DNA of 16,404 nt from JAFGWO01 sp965603295 (lineage in GTDB: Bacteria > BMS3Abin14): the NCBI GenBank assembly GCA_965603295.1, contig CBFDCL010000048.1, forward strand, positions 1-16,404, written 5' to 3'. The position numbers and the translations under genes were made by a program. This document shows, piece by piece, positions 1-8,410 of this stretch. Under the pieces are notes generated by a model. It did no database searches. It saw nothing but the letters and a program-made list of their open reading frames with translations, and was not told where the DNA came from. Numbering within the stretch: position 1 is the first letter of the stretch; the number at the start of each line of letters is the position of its first letter.

Positions 1-692
<692 letters not shown>

Positions 693-730
693 CTTCTCCT
701 CCTTAAGCGGCCACTCTTTTGAAGGACTCC
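693..730 (-). promoter_or_regulatory. fusA-tuf spacer with strong ribosome binding site
   Basis: The 38-bp gap between the fusA stop and the tuf start holds a long purine-rich Shine-Dalgarno, AAGGAGGAG, a few bases before the ATG. No terminator or promoter is visible, so tuf is probably read from the same transcript as fusA. Confidence 0.7.
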
Positions 731-2812
731 CTATGCCACACCGGAGTGGGCAAGTACCTCCTCCGCGATGTTCAGCGGAATCCGTTCATAACGTGAAAAA
801 TGCATCGAATAGGTGGCCCGCCCCTGGGTCTTGGATCTCAGGTCCGTGGCGTAGCCGAACATTTCTGCCAGGGGGACCAGGGCCGTGATGATCCTGGCTC
901 CTGCCCGTTCATCCATATTAGAAACCTTGCCCCGCCTGCCGTTCAGGTCACCCATGACCTCACCCATGTATTCCTCGGGCACAACGACTTCAACCTCCAT
1001 CATGGGTTCCAGCAACACCGCGCCGGCCTTACGGGCCCCTTCCTTGAAAGCAATGGAACCGGCCACTTTGAACGCCATCTCCGAAGAATCCACCTCATGG
1101 AATGAACCGTCATAGAGCACAACCTTGACATCCAGGACTGGATACCCCCCAAGGATGCCCTGCCCGGCAGCTTCCTCGACACCCTTCTGTACAGCGGGGA
1201 TGTATTCCTTCGGGATGACACCGCCCACGATCTTGTTCTCGAACTGGATCCCTTCCCCCGGGCTGCCAGGCTCCACCTCCAGCCAGACATGGCCGTACTG
1301 ACCCCGCCCTCCGGACTGTTTGACGAACCGCCCTTCGGATTTGACGGCGGCGGTGATCGTTTCCCGGTAGGCAACCTGAGGACGCCCGACGTTGGCACCA
1401 ACGTTGAATTCCCGCATCAGTCTGTCAACGATGACCTCCAGGTGCAGTTCGCCCATGCCTGAAATTAGGGTCTGTCCTGTGTCGGGATCAGTGTTGACCT
1501 GGAATGTGGGATCTTCCTGGGAAAGTTTGGCCAGAGCCGTGGAAAGCTTCTCCTGGTCGGCCTTGGTCCGGGGTTCGATGGCAATGGAGATCACCGGCTC
1601 GGGGAACTCCATCTCTTCGAGAAGGATGGGCCTTTCGGGAGAACACAGCGAGTCCCCCGTGAGAGTTTTGGACAACCCGACGCAGGCCACGATATCCCCC
1701 GAGTAAACGTCCTTGATATCTTCCCTTTTATTGGCATGCATCTTAAGCAGTCTGCCGACGCGCTCCTTTTTTCCGGAGACCGCGTTCAGAATGTAACTCC
1801 CGGCCGAAAGGTGGCCTGAATAGATCCTGATGAACGTCAGGTGTCCGACAAAAGGATCCGTCATGATCTTAAAAGCCAGCGCCGCGAAGGGTCCCTCGTC
1901 ATCCGGCTTCACCTCGACGAGGTCCCCGCTTCCAGTATCTTTCCCGGAAACAGGCTTGGTATCGATGGGACAGGGAAGGTAATCCACAACTGCGTCGAGC
2001 AGAGGCTGAACCCCTTTGTTCTTGAAAGCACTCCCGCACAGAACGGGGACTATCGAGAGATCAAGGGTGGCCTTGCGAAGGACCGATTTCAAATGGTCCA
2101 CCTCAACCTCCCGCCCGTCCAGGTAGCTCTCGAGAAGGGAATCATCCCTGTCGGCCAGAGATTCCAGAAGGAACTCCCTCGCCGCAGCCGCTTCTTCCTT
2201 CATTTCGGTTGGGATCGGCCCCTCTTCGACCTTCGCCCCGAGGGTTTGTTCGTCAAAGGTGTACATGACCCCGCGGACCAGGTCGATGATGCCCTTGAAG
2301 CTCTCTTCCGAACCGAAAGGGATCTGGATGGGAACGGCTGTAGCACCCAGGCGTTCCCTCATCATACGAACCACCCGGGGAAAATCCGCACCGGTCCGAT
2401 CCATCTTGTTCACGAAGGCGATCCTGGGGACCCCGTACTTGTCGGCCTGACGCCACACCGTCTCCGATTGAGGCTCCACGCCCCCAACGGAGCAGAAAAC
2501 CGCCACCGCGCCGTCCAGAACCCTGAGCGACCTCTCCACTTCAACCGTGAAGTCAACGTGACCAGGTGTGTCGATAACGTTGATGCGTGTATCTTTCCAA
2601 TAGGTTGTCGTCGCCGCGGATGTTATGGTGATGCCCCTCTCCTGCTCCTGCTCCATCCAGTCCATGACGGCTGCGCCGTCGTGGACCTCTCCCATCCGAT
2701 GGGAAACACCCGTGTAGAAGAGGATCCTCTCAGTGGTTGTGGTTTTGCCGGCATCGATGTGCGCCATGATGCCGATGTTCCTGTGATTTTTCAGTTGGTA
2801 TTGACGTGCCAC
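731..2812 (-). CDS. fusA: Elongation factor G
   Basis: EF-G is the GTPase that drives translocation and, with RRF, ribosome recycling. From the GTG at 2812 the protein has 693 residues, the usual family length. It begins VARQYQLKNHRNIGIMAHID, matching the normal EF-G N-terminus. G-motifs: AHIDAGKTT at about 17-25, RGIT 59-62, DTPGH 81-85 and NKMD 135-138. Domains II-V follow, with the SGMGELHLE motif and the domain IV tract around GRGQYGHVWLEVEP. It is canonical EF-G rather than a divergent EF-G2. Start choice: an in-frame TTG at 2869, inside rpsG, would add a Gly-rich 19-residue tail untypical of the family. GTG has only a weak ribosome site; a GGGGGAGG lies 28 nt upstream, too far for normal use. 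Start is therefore likely but not proven, perhaps through coupling to rpsG. Confidence 0.96.
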   Translation of the reverse strand: MARQYQLKNHRNIGIMAHIDAGKTTTTERILFYTGVSHRMGEVHDGAAVMDWMEQEQERGITITSAATTTYWKDTRINVIDTPGHVDFTVEVERSLRVLDGAVAVFCSVGGVEPQSETVWRQADKYGVPRIAFVNKMDRTGADFPRVVRMMRERLGATAVPIQIPFGSEESFKGIIDLVRGVMYTFDEQTLGAKVEEGPIPTEMKEEAAAAREFLLESLADRDDSLLESYLDGREVEVDHLKSVLRKATLDLSIVPVLCGSAFKNKGVQPLLDAVVDYLPCPIDTKPVSGKDTGSGDLVEVKPDDEGPFAALAFKIMTDPFVGHLTFIRIYSGHLSAGSYILNAVSGKKERVGRLLKMHANKREDIKDVYSGDIVACVGLSKTLTGDSLCSPERPILLEEMEFPEPVISIAIEPRTKADQEKLSTALAKLSQEDPTFQVNTDPDTGQTLISGMGELHLEVIVDRLMREFNVGANVGRPQVAYRETITAAVKSEGRFVKQSGGRGQYGHVWLEVEPGSPGEGIQFENKIVGGVIPKEYIPAVQKGVEEAAGQGILGGYPVLDVKVVLYDGSFHEVDSSEMAFKVAGSIAFKEGARKAGAVLLEPMMEVEVVVPEEYMGEVMGDLNGRRGKVSNMDERAGARIITALVPLAEMFGYATDLRSKTQGRATYSMHFSRYERIPLNIAEEVLAHSGVA

Positions 2813-2849
2813 GTTCTTTTTAAGCGACGCCTTGCGTCCGCCTCCCCCA

Positions 2850-3320
2850 TTACCACCGGTAGTGGGCAAAGGCCTTGTTGGCCTCAGCCATACGATGGAC
2901 GTCTTCCTTTTTCTTGATCGCCGCTCCCCTTTTGTTGGCCGCGTCGATGAATTCGTTGGCTAGTTTTTCCACCATGGTCCTCTCGGTCCGTGCCTTGGCA
3001 CTGGATATTAGCCAGCGGATGCTCAGGGCCTGCTTCCGGTCATACCGGACTTCAATGGGCACCTGATAGGTCGCCCCGCCCACACGCCGGGATTTGACCT
3101 CGAGGATCGGCCGAGTGTTCTCAACCGCTTTCTTGAAAATAGCCAGAGGGTCCTCGTTCATCTTGCTCTGAATGAGGTCCATAGAGTCGTAAAATGTCCT
3201 TTCCGAAAGGCTTTTCTTCCCATCCAGCATCAGGTTGTTGATGAATTTGGCGACAAGTTTGTCCTTGAACTTCGGATCGGGCAGGATCTCCCTCTTTTGA
3301 GCGCTCCTTCTGCGAGCCAT
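2850..3320 (-). CDS. rpsG: 30S ribosomal protein S7
   Basis: S7 nucleates assembly of the 30S head by binding the 3' domain of 16S rRNA, and it contacts the E-site tRNA. The product is 156 residues, the standard bacterial length, beginning MARRRSAQKREILPDPKF. It carries the family stretches RVGGATYQVPIEV and RWLISSAKARTE and ends with HRMAEANKAFAHYRW. The ATG at 3320 follows GGAGG at 7-8 nt spacing. It sits 24 bp behind rpsL and about 37 bp ahead of fusA. In E. coli S7 represses this operon by binding the rpsL-rpsG gap; here that gap is too short to hold such a structure, and I see no equivalent. Confidence 0.98.
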   Translation of the reverse strand: MARRRSAQKREILPDPKFKDKLVAKFINNLMLDGKKSLSERTFYDSMDLIQSKMNEDPLAIFKKAVENTRPILEVKSRRVGGATYQVPIEVRYDRKQALSIRWLISSAKARTERTMVEKLANEFIDAANKRGAAIKKKEDVHRMAEANKAFAHYRW

Positions 3321-3344
3321 TTCATGCCTCCAGTATTACTTGTA
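3321..3344 (-). other. rpsL-rpsG spacer with 9-bp tandem repeat
   Basis: The 24-bp gap carries the rpsG ribosome site (GGAGG). With the last rpsL codon and stop it forms two tandem copies of AAGTAATAC, at about 3333-3350. This puts a second TAA nine bases beyond the rpsL stop, in the same frame. The repeat is probably trivial, but the in-frame second stop would back up termination of S12. Confidence 0.5.
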
Positions 3345-3716
3345 TTACTTGGGCCTTTTTGCCCCGTATTTCGACCGTCCCCGGCGCCTGTCCGCTACGC
3401 CGGCCGTATCCAGGGTTCCCCTGACAATATGGTATCGGACACCGGGAAGATCCTTGACCCTCCCGCCGCGTATCAGCACCACGGAGTGTTCCTGCAGGTT
3501 ATGACCAACCCCAGGGATATATGAGGTAACTTCGATCCCGTTGGTGAGCCTGACCCTCGCCACTTTTCTCAGGGCCGAGTTCGGTTTTTTCGGCGTCGTT
3601 GTGTAGACGCGAGTGCAGACACCGCGTTTCTGCGGGCACTGCTGCATTGCCGGGCTCTTCGATTTTCGAACCGCTTTTTTCCTGCTGTTCCTCACTAGCT
3701 GGTTCAGCGTCGGCAT
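3345..3716 (-). CDS. rpsL: 30S ribosomal protein S12
   Basis: S12 sits at the decoding centre and governs accuracy of codon reading. The product is 123 residues, the normal length, with CPQKRGVC (27-34), YTTTPKKPNSALRKV and GGRVKDLPGVRYH. The residues where streptomycin-resistance changes usually arise are wild type (K43, K88, P91 region). D89, the site that RimO methylthiolates in E. coli, is present. The ATG at 3716 follows GAGGAG at about 7 nt. It is first in its operon: a consensus promoter lies 212-240 bp upstream, and the preceding rpoC ends 415 bp away behind a group of palindromes. Confidence 0.98.
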   Translation of the reverse strand: MPTLNQLVRNSRKKAVRKSKSPAMQQCPQKRGVCTRVYTTTPKKPNSALRKVARVRLTNGIEVTSYIPGVGHNLQEHSVVLIRGGRVKDLPGVRYHIVRGTLDTAGVADRRRGRSKYGAKRPK

Positions 3717-3927
3717 ATGTCAACTCCTCGGTTTAAAACTTTTTTTCCTGATTAAGCCCGTATTAAGGGCAAAAATACCCTTACACGGCACACTCCGCTC
3801 TTGCGGGGCCCGCGCAAATTCCCCGAATTCCGGCTCACGAGGGATGTAACCCCTTGGAAATGAACCAGAACTTTGGTTCAATACTGCCTCAGATAGACAG
3901 CTTTTTTCTTAGGGGAAAAACTTGGGA
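3717..3927 (-). promoter_or_regulatory. Long 5' leader of the str operon with competing hairpins
   Basis: This is about 205 nt of untranslated RNA between the predicted start of transcription and the rpsL ATG. Stem-loops visible on the transcribed strand: TGAACCA/TGGTTCA with a 6-nt loop (3861-3880), a GC-rich fold around 3800-3818, TAAGGG/CCCTTA (3764-3783), and GCCC/GGGC (3756-3770). The last two share the same CCC and so cannot both form. They lie about 40-65 nt before the start codon. The region ends in GAGGAG, the ribosome site. No protein-coding gene is seen here. A regulatory role is inference. Confidence 0.45.
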
Positions 3928-3956
3928 ATATTAACGACGGGGGAACCGTTTGTCAA
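3928..3956 (-). promoter_or_regulatory. Sigma-70 type promoter for rpsL-rpsG-fusA-tuf
   Basis: On the minus strand there is an exact -35 box TTGACA (3956-3951), a 17-bp spacer, and a -10 box TAATAT (3933-3928), one base from the consensus TATAAT. Transcription would start near 3920. Its position between rpoC and rpsL, pointing at rpsL, fits an independent str-operon promoter. This is the best promoter match I noticed in the window. Confidence 0.85.
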
Positions 3957-4131
3957 GGATAAAACAGTTTACAGGAGAGGGGTTACAGGGTGCGGATAAA
4001 CAGCCAATGGAGGCATCCCTGTCCAGGCTCCCAACCCAAAAACGCAATCGCCTTTACAACCCTGTTGTAGGCCTACTGCGGACGGCCCATGGCCGTCCGC
4101 AATCCCTTCCATAGGAAGGAGGGGGACCTTG
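3957..4131. other. rpoC-rpsL gap, part upstream of the promoter
   Basis: Between the rpoC stop and the -35 box there are about 175 bp. The first 80 hold the palindrome cluster described separately. The remainder (about 3957-4050) is unremarkable, with a few purine- or pyrimidine-rich runs and no convincing open frame. I see nothing else in it. Confidence 0.5.
4055..4119 (-). terminator. Cluster of palindromes directly downstream of rpoC
   Basis: In the transcribed direction rpoC is followed within about 12 nt by CCTTCC/GGAAGG (4105-4119). Next comes a perfect 11-bp inverted repeat TGCGGACGGCC/GGCCGTCCGCA with a 3-nt loop (4077-4101). A 10-bp palindrome GTAGGCCTAC (4067-4076) abuts it, and a 6-bp stem TACAAC/GTTGTA (4055-4069) overlaps that. 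The main hairpin is very stable, but no T-run follows it directly; the nearest is TTTTT at 4042-4038. It may be a non-classical terminator, a 3'-end stabiliser or a processing site. That it ends rpoBC transcription is inference from its position. Confidence 0.45.
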
Positions 4132-7100
4132 TCAGGCCTTGTCGTCCCGCCCTATGATCTCTTCGAGTTCGGTTGACAGTTCCGCGGGTGTCACGCCGGA
4201 ATCGAGATATCTTTTCAGCCCCGTCCCGGCCGGAATCAGGCGCCCGACTATGATATTCTCCTTGAGTCCCCTCAAAAAGTCCACTTTCCCCGAGATGCTC
4301 GCCTCGGTGAGCACCCTTGTGGTTTCCTGGAACGATGCCGCAGAGAAGAAGCTATCGGTGTTAAGAGCGGCTTTCGTAATGCCCTGAAGGATCGGCTTTG
4401 CAGTGGACGGCTGTCCTCCTTCTCTCATGATTCTCTCGTTCTCCTCCGAGAATTCAGGGCGATCGACCTGCTCACCAACCATGAACCGGGTATCCCCTAC
4501 CCCCTCGATCCGGACCTTCCGAAGCATCTGGCGAATGATCACCTCGATGTGCTTATCGTTGATCTTGACCCCCTGCAGGAGATAGACTTCCTGCACCTCG
4601 TTGACCAGATACTTCTGCAGCTCTTTTTCACCAAGAACGTGAAGGATGTCATGGGGGTTGGGGGATCCGTCCATCAGGGGCTCACCCGCCCTGACCCTGT
4701 CCCCTTCGTGGACACTGATGTGCTTACCCCTTGGGATAAGGTATTCACGGGACTCCCCTACTTCCGGACGAACCTCGATACGCCTTTTTCCCTTGACGTC
4801 CCGGCCGAAGTGCACGATGCCGTCGATCTCACTGATGGTGGCCTGCTCCTTCGGAACACGGGCCTCGAAGAGTTCGGCGACGCGCGGAAGACCGCCGGTG
4901 ATATCCTTGGTTTTTGTGGTTTCGATGGGGATTTTGGCAAGGATGTCCCCCGGCAGCACGTCGTCACCCTCGTTGACCATAATGATCGCATGAGAAGGCA
5001 TGAAATATCTGGCGGTGGATTTGGTGTCCGGCACCTTGAGGGTCTTCCCCTCATCATCCTTGATGGAAACCCGGGGTCTGAAATCCGTGCCCTGATACTC
5101 GGTGATAACCTTGCTCGCGATCCCGGTGACCTCGTCCACCTGTTCCTTCATGGTCAGGCCGTCCTTGATATCCCCGAACTTGATCTTACCCCCGGTCTCC
5201 GTGAGGAGAGGTGTGCTGAAAGGATCCCATTCGGCGATGAGGACGCCTTTTTGAACTTTGTCTCCGTCACTGACCTTGAAGCGGGCGCCATAGATCACCG
5301 GGTATCTTTTCTTTTCTCTCCCACCCTCATCCACAATGGCCACTTCACCGTTCCGGTTCATGACAACAAGGTCCCCGTGGCGGTTTCGAAGCGTGCTGAG
5401 ATTGATAAACTTTATGATCCCATCGATGGCGGCCTCGAGGGAGGTCTGTTCCACGTGACGGCTGGCGGTGCCCCCGATGTGGAACGTTCTCATGGTGAGC
5501 TGGGTTCCCGGCTCCCCGATGGACTGAGCCGCGATAATGCCCACGGCTTCCCCCACGGCGACAGCCTGTCCCCGGGCAAGGTCCCTTCCGTAACACTTCG
5601 CGCAAACACCGCGCTTGGCACGGCATGTGAGAGCGGATCTGATGGGAACGCCCTCATATCCGAGCCCTCTTCTCTCGATCTCTTCCACAACACCCTCGTC
5701 GATCTCCTCACCAGCCCGGACTACGATCTCCCCCGATTCGGGATCCTTGATATCCTCGAGGACAATGCGTCCGAGGATCCTCTCCTCCAGGGGCTGAATC
5801 ACCTCGCCCCCTTCGACAAGGGAGGTGACTATGATGCCGTCGTGGGTGCCGCAATCGTCTATTGTCACGATACATTCCTGGGCCACATCGATAAGTCGTC
5901 TGGTCAGGTATCCGGAATTCGCCGTCTTCAGGGCGGTGTCAGCAAGGCCTTTGCGCGCACCGTGTGTGGAGATGAAGTATTCGAGGACCTTCAATCCTTC
6001 CCGGAAGTTTGCACGGATCGGGGTCTCGATGATTTCTCCGGAAGGTTTGGCCATCAACCCCCTCATGCCGGCGAGCTGCCTGATCTGCTGGGCTGATCCC
6101 CTTGCACCGGAATCGGCCATCATGTAAATGGAATTAAAGGTACCCTCTCCCTGAAAACCTTCCCTTTCCAGGGAACCGATGACCTCATCGGCGACCTCTT
6201 CCGTCACCTGGGCCCAGATGTCCACAACTTTGTTGTACCTTTCCCCGTCGGTGATCAATCCATCCGTGTACTGGTTCTGAACCTGGGAAACATCCTTCTC
6301 AGCCCGTTCAAGGAGTTCCGCTTTTCTTTCCGGAACGTTCATATCGTCGACACAGATGGACAGACCCGATTCCGTGGCGAAGCTGAATCCCATGTCCTTG
6401 ATGTTGTCAAGGAGATAAATGGTCTTCTCGTTGCCGGCCAGCATGAAGGAGGTTGTAATAAGCTCACCCAGTTCCCTTTTACGCAGGAGACGATTCACCA
6501 TCTCGAAGGGAATCTCCTCGGGTACGATATCGTACAACAGCACCCGTCCCACCGTAGTCTCCAGGATTTCTTCGTGGTAGCGGACTTTTATCCCTGCCTG
6601 TAAAGCAACAACACCACGATCAAAAGCCCTGCGCACGGCATCGAAATTGGGAAAGATCATCCCTTCACCCGTGGACTGAAGCCTCTCCTTGGTCATCCAG
6701 TAAACACCCAGGACGATATCCTGTGTCGGAACCACGATGGGACGCCCACTGGCCGGGGACAGGACATTGTTTGTGGCCAGCATAAGAGTCCGGGCTTCCA
6801 TCTGGGCCTCGAGGGAAAGGGGCACATGAACAGCCATCTGGTCCCCATCGAAGTCCGCATTGAACGCTGCGCATACAAGAGGATGGAGCTGGATCGCCTT
6901 CCCCTCGATCAGTACCGGCTCGAACGCCTGGATGCCAAGGCGGTGCAGGGTCGGAGCCCGGTTAAGCAGGATCGGGTGGTCCTTGATGACCTCATCAAGG
7001 ATATCCCATACCTCCGGACGTTCCTTTTCCACCATTTTCTTGGCGCTCTTGATGGTGGTCACGATCTCGTATTGCTCAAGTTTGTGATAAATGAACGGTT

Positions 7101-8247
7101 TGAAAAGCTCCAGGGCCATCTTCTTGGGGATCCCGCACTGGTTGAGTTTCAGTTCAGGTCCGATCACGATAACGCTCCGCCCGGAATAATCCACCCTTTT
7201 ACCCAGAAGGTTCTGGCGGAACCGTCCCTGCTTACCCTTTAGCATATCCGAAAGGGATTTCAAGGGACGTTTATTGGAACCAACAATGGGTCGGCCGCGG
7301 CGGCCGTTATCAAAGAGAGCGTCCACAGCCTCCTGCAGCATCCTCTTTTCGTTTCTGACGATGATCTCTGGAGCCCTGAGCTCCATGAGGCGTTTAAGGC
7401 GGTTATTCCTGTTGATCACCCGCCGGTAGAGGTCGTTGAGATCGGATGTGGCGAAGCGTCCTCCATCGAGAGGGACAAGGGGCCGAAGTTCCGGGGGAAG
7501 AACCGGAATGACATCCAGGATCATCCATTCCGGGCGGTTTGCCGATTCCCGAAAAGCTTCAACGGTCTTTAACCTTTTGACAACTTTTTTTCGCCGGGCC
7601 TCAGAATTCGTTTCGAGCATCTCGGACCTGAGTTCCACGGCCACAAGATCGAGGTCGATCCTGGTGAGGAGCTCCTTGATCGCCTCAGCCCCCATTCCGG
7701 CGACAAAAACATCCCCGTGTTCTTCCCTCAGTTCCCGGTAACGATCCTCCGTGAGGAGTTCGCCCTCAGCGAGGCCGGTCTCCTGAGGGCCCGGTTCCAG
7801 GACAATATACTCCTCGAAGTAGAGCACCCTTTCCAGTTCACGCAGGGACATGTCCAGCATGAGACCGATACGGCTGGGGATCCCTTTCATGAACCAGATG
7901 TGCGCCACAGGGGATGCCAGTTCGATATGCCCCAGTCGTTCCCGCCGGACCTTTGACTGGATCACTTCAACACCGCATTTCTCACAAACGATCCCGCGAT
8001 GCTTCATCCTTTTATACTTGCCGCAGTTGCACTCGTAGTCCTTGGTTGGACCGAATATCTTTGCACAGAAGAGGCCATCCCGCTCCGGCTTGAAGGTCCT
8101 GTAATTGATCGTCTCGGGTTTTTTCACTTCCCCGTAAGACCAGGCACGGACCTTTTCAGGGGAGGCCAGCTTGAGTCTGATGGCATTGAAGTTCGCGGGA
8201 TATTTGGGTCGATCGAAGTACTCACTGTAAAAATCTGTCAAAGGCAT
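4132..8247 (-). CDS. rpoC: DNA-directed RNA polymerase subunit beta'
   Basis: Beta' forms half of the polymerase active-centre cleft. The product is 1371 residues. The N-terminal zinc site is C73, C75, C88 and C91. The catalytic NADFDGDQ is at 463-470, with the Mg-binding aspartates D465, D467 and D469. The second zinc site is C799, C875, C882 and C885. The trigger-loop motif MRTFHIGG ends at about 926 and is followed by a long insertion (roughly 940-1130) matching the lineage-specific SI3 of Proteobacteria. The lid/rudder segment (KGKQGRFRQNLLGKRVDYSG) is at about 337-356. The ATG at 8247 follows GGAGG at 6 nt. It lies 163 bp after rpoB and is complete, with nothing missing that I can see. 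Confidence 0.99.
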   Translation of the reverse strand: MPLTDFYSEYFDRPKYPANFNAIRLKLASPEKVRAWSYGEVKKPETINYRTFKPERDGLFCAKIFGPTKDYECNCGKYKRMKHRGIVCEKCGVEVIQSKVRRERLGHIELASPVAHIWFMKGIPSRIGLMLDMSLRELERVLYFEEYIVLEPGPQETGLAEGELLTEDRYRELREEHGDVFVAGMGAEAIKELLTRIDLDLVAVELRSEMLETNSEARRKKVVKRLKTVEAFRESANRPEWMILDVIPVLPPELRPLVPLDGGRFATSDLNDLYRRVINRNNRLKRLMELRAPEIIVRNEKRMLQEAVDALFDNGRRGRPIVGSNKRPLKSLSDMLKGKQGRFRQNLLGKRVDYSGRSVIVIGPELKLNQCGIPKKMALELFKPFIYHKLEQYEIVTTIKSAKKMVEKERPEVWDILDEVIKDHPILLNRAPTLHRLGIQAFEPVLIEGKAIQLHPLVCAAFNADFDGDQMAVHVPLSLEAQMEARTLMLATNNVLSPASGRPIVVPTQDIVLGVYWMTKERLQSTGEGMIFPNFDAVRRAFDRGVVALQAGIKVRYHEEILETTVGRVLLYDIVPEEIPFEMVNRLLRKRELGELITTSFMLAGNEKTIYLLDNIKDMGFSFATESGLSICVDDMNVPERKAELLERAEKDVSQVQNQYTDGLITDGERYNKVVDIWAQVTEEVADEVIGSLEREGFQGEGTFNSIYMMADSGARGSAQQIRQLAGMRGLMAKPSGEIIETPIRANFREGLKVLEYFISTHGARKGLADTALKTANSGYLTRRLIDVAQECIVTIDDCGTHDGIIVTSLVEGGEVIQPLEERILGRIVLEDIKDPESGEIVVRAGEEIDEGVVEEIERRGLGYEGVPIRSALTCRAKRGVCAKCYGRDLARGQAVAVGEAVGIIAAQSIGEPGTQLTMRTFHIGGTASRHVEQTSLEAAIDGIIKFINLSTLRNRHGDLVVMNRNGEVAIVDEGGREKKRYPVIYGARFKVSDGDKVQKGVLIAEWDPFSTPLLTETGGKIKFGDIKDGLTMKEQVDEVTGIASKVITEYQGTDFRPRVSIKDDEGKTLKVPDTKSTARYFMPSHAIIMVNEGDDVLPGDILAKIPIETTKTKDITGGLPRVAELFEARVPKEQATISEIDGIVHFGRDVKGKRRIEVRPEVGESREYLIPRGKHISVHEGDRVRAGEPLMDGSPNPHDILHVLGEKELQKYLVNEVQEVYLLQGVKINDKHIEVIIRQMLRKVRIEGVGDTRFMVGEQVDRPEFSEENERIMREGGQPSTAKPILQGITKAALNTDSFFSAASFQETTRVLTEASISGKVDFLRGLKENIIVGRLIPAGTGLKRYLDSGVTPAELSTELEEIIGRDDKA

Positions 8248-8410
8248 TAAATACCTCCAAAAACAGTACTAAGTACTAAGTTTTAGGGACAAAGTACCTT
8301 GCACGTAGATATCTCTAATGCACCGTGGATTCAGAACATGGACGTTTTCACTGCGTCCCGTGCCCCTTCTCCGCCATAGCCTTGGCGATGGCGGATACAC
8401 CCTGCGCACT
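8248..8410 (-). other. rpoB-rpoC intergenic region with strong hairpin
   Basis: This 163-bp gap is longer than that in E. coli. It carries a near-perfect inverted repeat at 8370-8395: outer arms TCCGCCAT/ATGGCGGA, one mismatch, then GCC/GGC around a 2-nt loop. Nearer rpoC is a small stem AGTAC/GTACT (8265-8277) followed by GTTTTTGG and then the rpoC ribosome site. Neither is a convincing terminator: the large hairpin has no T-run after it and the small stem has only five pairs. A processing or partial attenuation role is possible. No credible gene is seen. Confidence 0.5.

Noticed and set aside
1841..2917. Plus-strand open frame of 358 codons opposite fusA and the end of rpsG
   Set aside because: It is antisense to fully conserved EF-G coding sequence and the translation has no recognisable domain.
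3756..3783. Intrinsic terminator just before rpsL
   Set aside because: The stems are only 4-6 bp and no T-run follows on the transcribed strand; kept as part of the leader instead.
4549..6096. Plus-strand open frame of 515 codons opposite rpoC
   Set aside because: It lies wholly antisense to conserved rpoC codons, shows no family features and is expected by chance opposite a GC-rich gene.
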